A DNA stretch of 6,113 nucleotides from RGIG1828 sp045546535 (lineage in GTDB: Bacteria; Bacillota; Clostridia; UMGS1810): NCBI GenBank assembly GCA_045546535.1, contig JAZQDA010000149.1:1-6113 (forward strand). Reading direction: 5' to 3'. The notes beneath the pieces were generated by a model, which saw only the letters and a program-made list of their open reading frames with translations, ran no database searches and was not told where the DNA came from. Positions within the stretch are counted from its first letter, which is position 1, and each line of letters starts with the position of its first letter. Both the position numbers and the translations under genes were made by a program. Below are positions 4,877-6,113 of the stretch, in pieces.

Positions 4877-5094
4877 TCTCCGTCACCTCCGAACCAAAAC
4901 ATTTTCCCTTCCACCATATACTCATAATCATCTGATTCGTGATGCTCACTCCCAAGCCACGATGCCACACCGCCGATAGATGTGTTGTACCTTATACCTA
5001 TTTTTTCGAGGATTCCCTTGTATATGTAGCAAGACAGTTCTTCATCAGATAATGTTGCAAGATATTCTCTATTTGTCATTCCGTCACCTCTGTA
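4726..5094. repeat. repeated ribosome-binding-site/start junction
   Basis: The leftward sequence GAGGTGACGGAGAATG is identical at 4741-4726 and 4889-4874. A shorter version, TACAGAGGTGACGGAATG, ends at 5077, and its first 15 bases match 4745-4731 exactly. Each copy supplies the ribosome binding site and start of one gene and the last codons of the gene before it: GGDGE and stop at one border, TEVTE at the other two. A looser relative, GGGGTAACAGAATGA, is at the 91-aa/70-aa border. Confidence 0.7.
4873..5079 (-). CDS. 68-aa phage-type protein of the MTNRE...LSDEEL kind
   Basis: The opening MTNREYLATLSDEELSCYIY resembles a widespread group of short clostridial phage proteins that begin this way and often end near WL.SEH; here SWLGSEH is present at about 41-47. 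Many members, as I recall them, carry several Cys for zinc; this one has only Cys17, so a metal site appears to have been lost or never existed. The tail EYMVEGKMFWFGGDGE is acidic and aromatic, and its last codons are the repeated junction. The start overlaps the previous TGA (ATGA), with GAGGT six bases ahead. No catalytic motif or membrane segment is seen. Function is unknown. Confidence 0.8.
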   Translation of the reverse strand: MTNREYLATLSDEELSCYIYKGILEKIGIRYNTSIGGVASWLGSEHHESDDYEYMVEGKMFWFGGDGE

Positions 5095-5339
5095 TCTCTT
5101 TCGTTATGCCCTGCGGTATAGGTATCGAAAGCATTGATATCCCAAACCGTATGTGCTTGTGTTGTTATGCTTGGTGCTATCTCATGTTCGTTGATACCAT
5201 CGAAATCAAGAACACCATCGAGCAATTGAATTGTTATATCTAAAAAGTCCTGTTCTTTTTCGGATAGCTCCATAAGATACCTATATGAATACAACCTTGC
5301 ACACACTTCTACTAATGTTTCTCTCTGTTCCTGTGTCAT
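5076..5339 (-). CDS. 87-aa hypothetical protein
   Basis: The frame extends upstream to a TTG at 5360, but the ATG at 5339 overlaps the previous TGA (ATGA) and is well spaced from AGAGGAAAG, so it is preferred. Residues 1-50 are two or three predicted helices (MTQEQRETLVEVCARLYSYR, SEKEQDFLDITIQLLDGVLD). The rest is acidic and Thr-rich (ITTQAHTVWDINAFDTYTAG) and ends DTEVTE, encoded by the repeated junction. There is no metal-binding cluster, which sets it apart from its neighbours. No family is recognised. It is probably cytoplasmic and translated with the flanking genes. Confidence 0.78.
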   Translation of the reverse strand: MTQEQRETLVEVCARLYSYRYLMELSEKEQDFLDITIQLLDGVLDFDGINEHEIAPSITTQAHTVWDINAFDTYTAGHNERDTEVTE

Positions 5340-5548
5340 TTCCGCTTTCCTCTCGAACAAAAGTCACTTGACATAACTCCGTCCATATACTTACAATCAT
5401 ACGGGCGAGTTCGGTCATATGGTGCGTAGTATCGGCAATTGGCACAATGTACCACTTCTTCAACCTCGTCCTCATTTGCTTGTTCTTTAAGCCATTGTTG
5501 AAGCATTTGTATGCCCTCGTTCACTTTTAGTCTGCTTATGTACTTCAT
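5336..5548 (-). CDS. 70-aa zinc-knuckle-type phage protein
   Basis: A longer version from 5587 is open, but the ATG at 5548 overlaps the preceding TGA (ATGA) and follows AAGGGGT, so it is chosen. Residues 1-33 form an amphipathic helix with an acidic end (GIQMLQQWLKEQANEDEVEE). Residues 33-70 hold the recurrent phage pattern VVHCANCRYY...YDCKY...SDFCSRGKRK, with Cys35, 38, 52 and 64 as likely zinc ligands. The same order is seen in the 53-aa gene and in the truncated gene at the right edge, so these appear to be tandem paralogs. The group is common in Firmicute phages and its function is not known to me. Confidence 0.82.
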   Translation of the reverse strand: MKYISRLKVNEGIQMLQQWLKEQANEDEVEEVVHCANCRYYAPYDRTRPYDCKYMDGVMSSDFCSRGKRK

Positions 5549-5820
5549 TCTGTTACCCCTTCCATCTTCGCTCCGCAATGGTAGCACCTATTCCAATTAT
5601 GTCTGCCCTGTTCGTCTTTCTCTACGATTGCACCACACACAGAGCAATGCCAATCACCATCGCCATATTTATCTTCCCATCGTCCGTGTCTAACAGGCTC
5701 GGCATCTACCGATGGTCTACTTTTGATTACATCGGTTAATCCAAACGATTCAACTTCTGGGAATAAAGGGTCTTTGGACAACCACGAAATGAGTTCCTGT
5801 CTATCAATAAGGTCAGCCAT
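5545..5820 (-). CDS. 91-aa MADLIDR-type zinc-ribbon phage protein
   Basis: The frame is open further upstream, but AGGAG (5832-5828) lies seven bases before the ATG at 5820, and the protein then begins MADLIDRQELISWLSKDPLF, the usual start of a large group of Firmicute phage and prophage proteins. A PSVDAEPVRHGRW segment (36-48) follows, then a two-part zinc ribbon, CSVCG (59-63) and CYHCGAKM (79-86), with the four Cys as ligands. The length is typical. The ending EGVTE is encoded by the next gene's ribosome binding site. The start lies eight bases inside the 53-aa gene. A role in host interaction or nucleic-acid binding is often supposed, but none is established to my knowledge. Confidence 0.87.
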   Translation of the reverse strand: MADLIDRQELISWLSKDPLFPEVESFGLTDVIKSRPSVDAEPVRHGRWEDKYGDGDWHCSVCGAIVEKDEQGRHNWNRCYHCGAKMEGVTE

Positions 5821-5974
5821 CTTTTCTCTCCTCTCCATCTTTGCAGTAAAAGTCATCTTTACCCCAATGCCATGTGTCTTTTGCAAACTCAAACCTTAAC
5901 TTCTTACACCGCTTGAGCGAGTGGTCTTGATGAACGCAATCCCTACAAAAGACTACTGCATATCGTTTATTCAT
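5813..5974 (-). CDS. 53-aa zinc-knuckle-type phage protein
   Basis: The ATG at 5974 follows GGGGGAG by about eight bases and overlaps the previous stop. An upstream in-frame start at 6034 would lie deep inside the preceding gene and is rejected. The sequence reads YAVVFCRDCVHQDHSLKRCK and later KDDFYCKDGEERKDG, giving Cys10, 13, 23 and 44, with the same order as the 70-aa protein and the edge fragment. One zinc site is likely. Basic residues between the ligands (LKRCKKLRF) could favour nucleic acid, but that is speculation. Its stop is eight bases inside the 91-aa gene. Confidence 0.82.
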   Translation of the reverse strand: MNKRYAVVFCRDCVHQDHSLKRCKKLRFEFAKDTWHWGKDDFYCKDGEERKDG

Positions 5975-6113
5975 CTCTTTTCTCCCCCTTGGAACAGTAA
6001 TCATCACCTTTTGGTCGGAACATTCCGTCTTCATTTCCGCAAGTATCGTACACTTTATGACATGCTCCTATGTCGTTCCAATACCACACGCAATCCTTGC
6101 ATCTTACCACCCT
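5967..6113 (-). CDS. zinc-knuckle-type phage protein, 3' part only
   Basis: The frame is open from the right edge to TAA at 5969-5967, giving 48 residues; the start lies outside the window. It begins within the typical motif VVRCKDCVWYWNDIGACHK and ends PKGDDYCSKGEKRDE. Cys5, 8, 18 and 40 of the fragment match the ligand order of the two related downstream genes, and Cys25 is extra. The stop overlaps the start of the 53-aa gene by eight bases (ATGAATAA). Family-level confidence is good because CKDC...DDYCSKGE is a recurrent ending in clostridial phage proteins. Its upstream length is unknown. Confidence 0.8.
   Translation of the reverse strand, partial: RVVRCKDCVWYWNDIGACHKVYDTCGNEDGMFRPKGDDYCSKGEKRDE

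Noticed and set aside
5340..5360. TTG start for the 87-aa protein
   Set aside because: The ATG at 5339 has the better ribosome binding site and fits the ATGA overlap style of the operon.
5821..5892. Longer N-terminus for the 91-aa zinc-ribbon protein
   Set aside because: The added 24 residues overlap the previous gene, and the family start MADLIDR follows AGGAG at the right distance.
1..6113. CRISPR array, tRNA, rRNA, integrase or transposase
   Set aside because: No regularly spaced repeats, cloverleaf, rRNA-like stretch or matching protein motifs were seen on either strand.

Overview
The window looks like part of a temperate phage, prophage or phage-plasmid of a Firmicute, probably a gut clostridium. 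This rests on strong AGGAG/GAGGT ribosome binding sites, tightly packed genes of 25-250 codons, many Cys-rich miniproteins of kinds common in clostridial phages, a terminase-small-subunit-like protein and a stand-alone FtsK-type DNA motor. The host assignment is inferred. TAA, TAG and TGA all serve as ordinary stops, so nothing requires a non-standard code.

Layout: two compact operons point at each other. The left one runs rightward: a 5' leader with nested inverted repeats (about 36-89), a 122-aa protein with a C-terminal Cys cluster (163-531), a 216-aa protein (568-1218), a 102-aa Cys-rich protein (1243-1551), a 72-aa helical protein (1570-1788), the FtsK/SpoIIIE-type ATPase (1796-2539), then proteins of 62, 111 and 55 aa up to 3264. 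A strong intrinsic terminator (3290-3326) closes it. The first 52 bases may hold the last codons of an earlier gene.

The right operon runs leftward from beyond the right edge: a truncated zinc-binding protein (5967-6113), then proteins of 53, 91, 70, 87, 68, 51, 75, 43 and 42 aa, the 237-aa terminase-small-subunit-like protein (3573-4286), and two very small genes (44 aa, and a 25-aa single-helix membrane peptide) ending at the shared terminator. Every junction from the right edge to 3573 is an overlap, most often ATGA, and the ribosome binding site lies inside the end of the upstream gene. This predicts one translationally coupled transcript.

Function: the recognisable activities are DNA handling, namely ATP-driven DNA pumping on the left and packaging-type DNA recognition on the right. 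Around them are mostly unassigned accessory proteins. At least six of the leftward proteins carry CxxC-type metal sites. Three of those share the layout CxxC...C...D[DE/F]xC, which suggests a tandem paralog array. The most unusual features are that array, a near-identical 15-16 bp ribosome-binding-site/start junction reused at three gene borders in more than one frame, the FtsK motor reduced to its core, and the tiny membrane peptide flanked by copies of a 12-bp repeat. No tRNA, rRNA, CRISPR array, integrase or transposase was seen.
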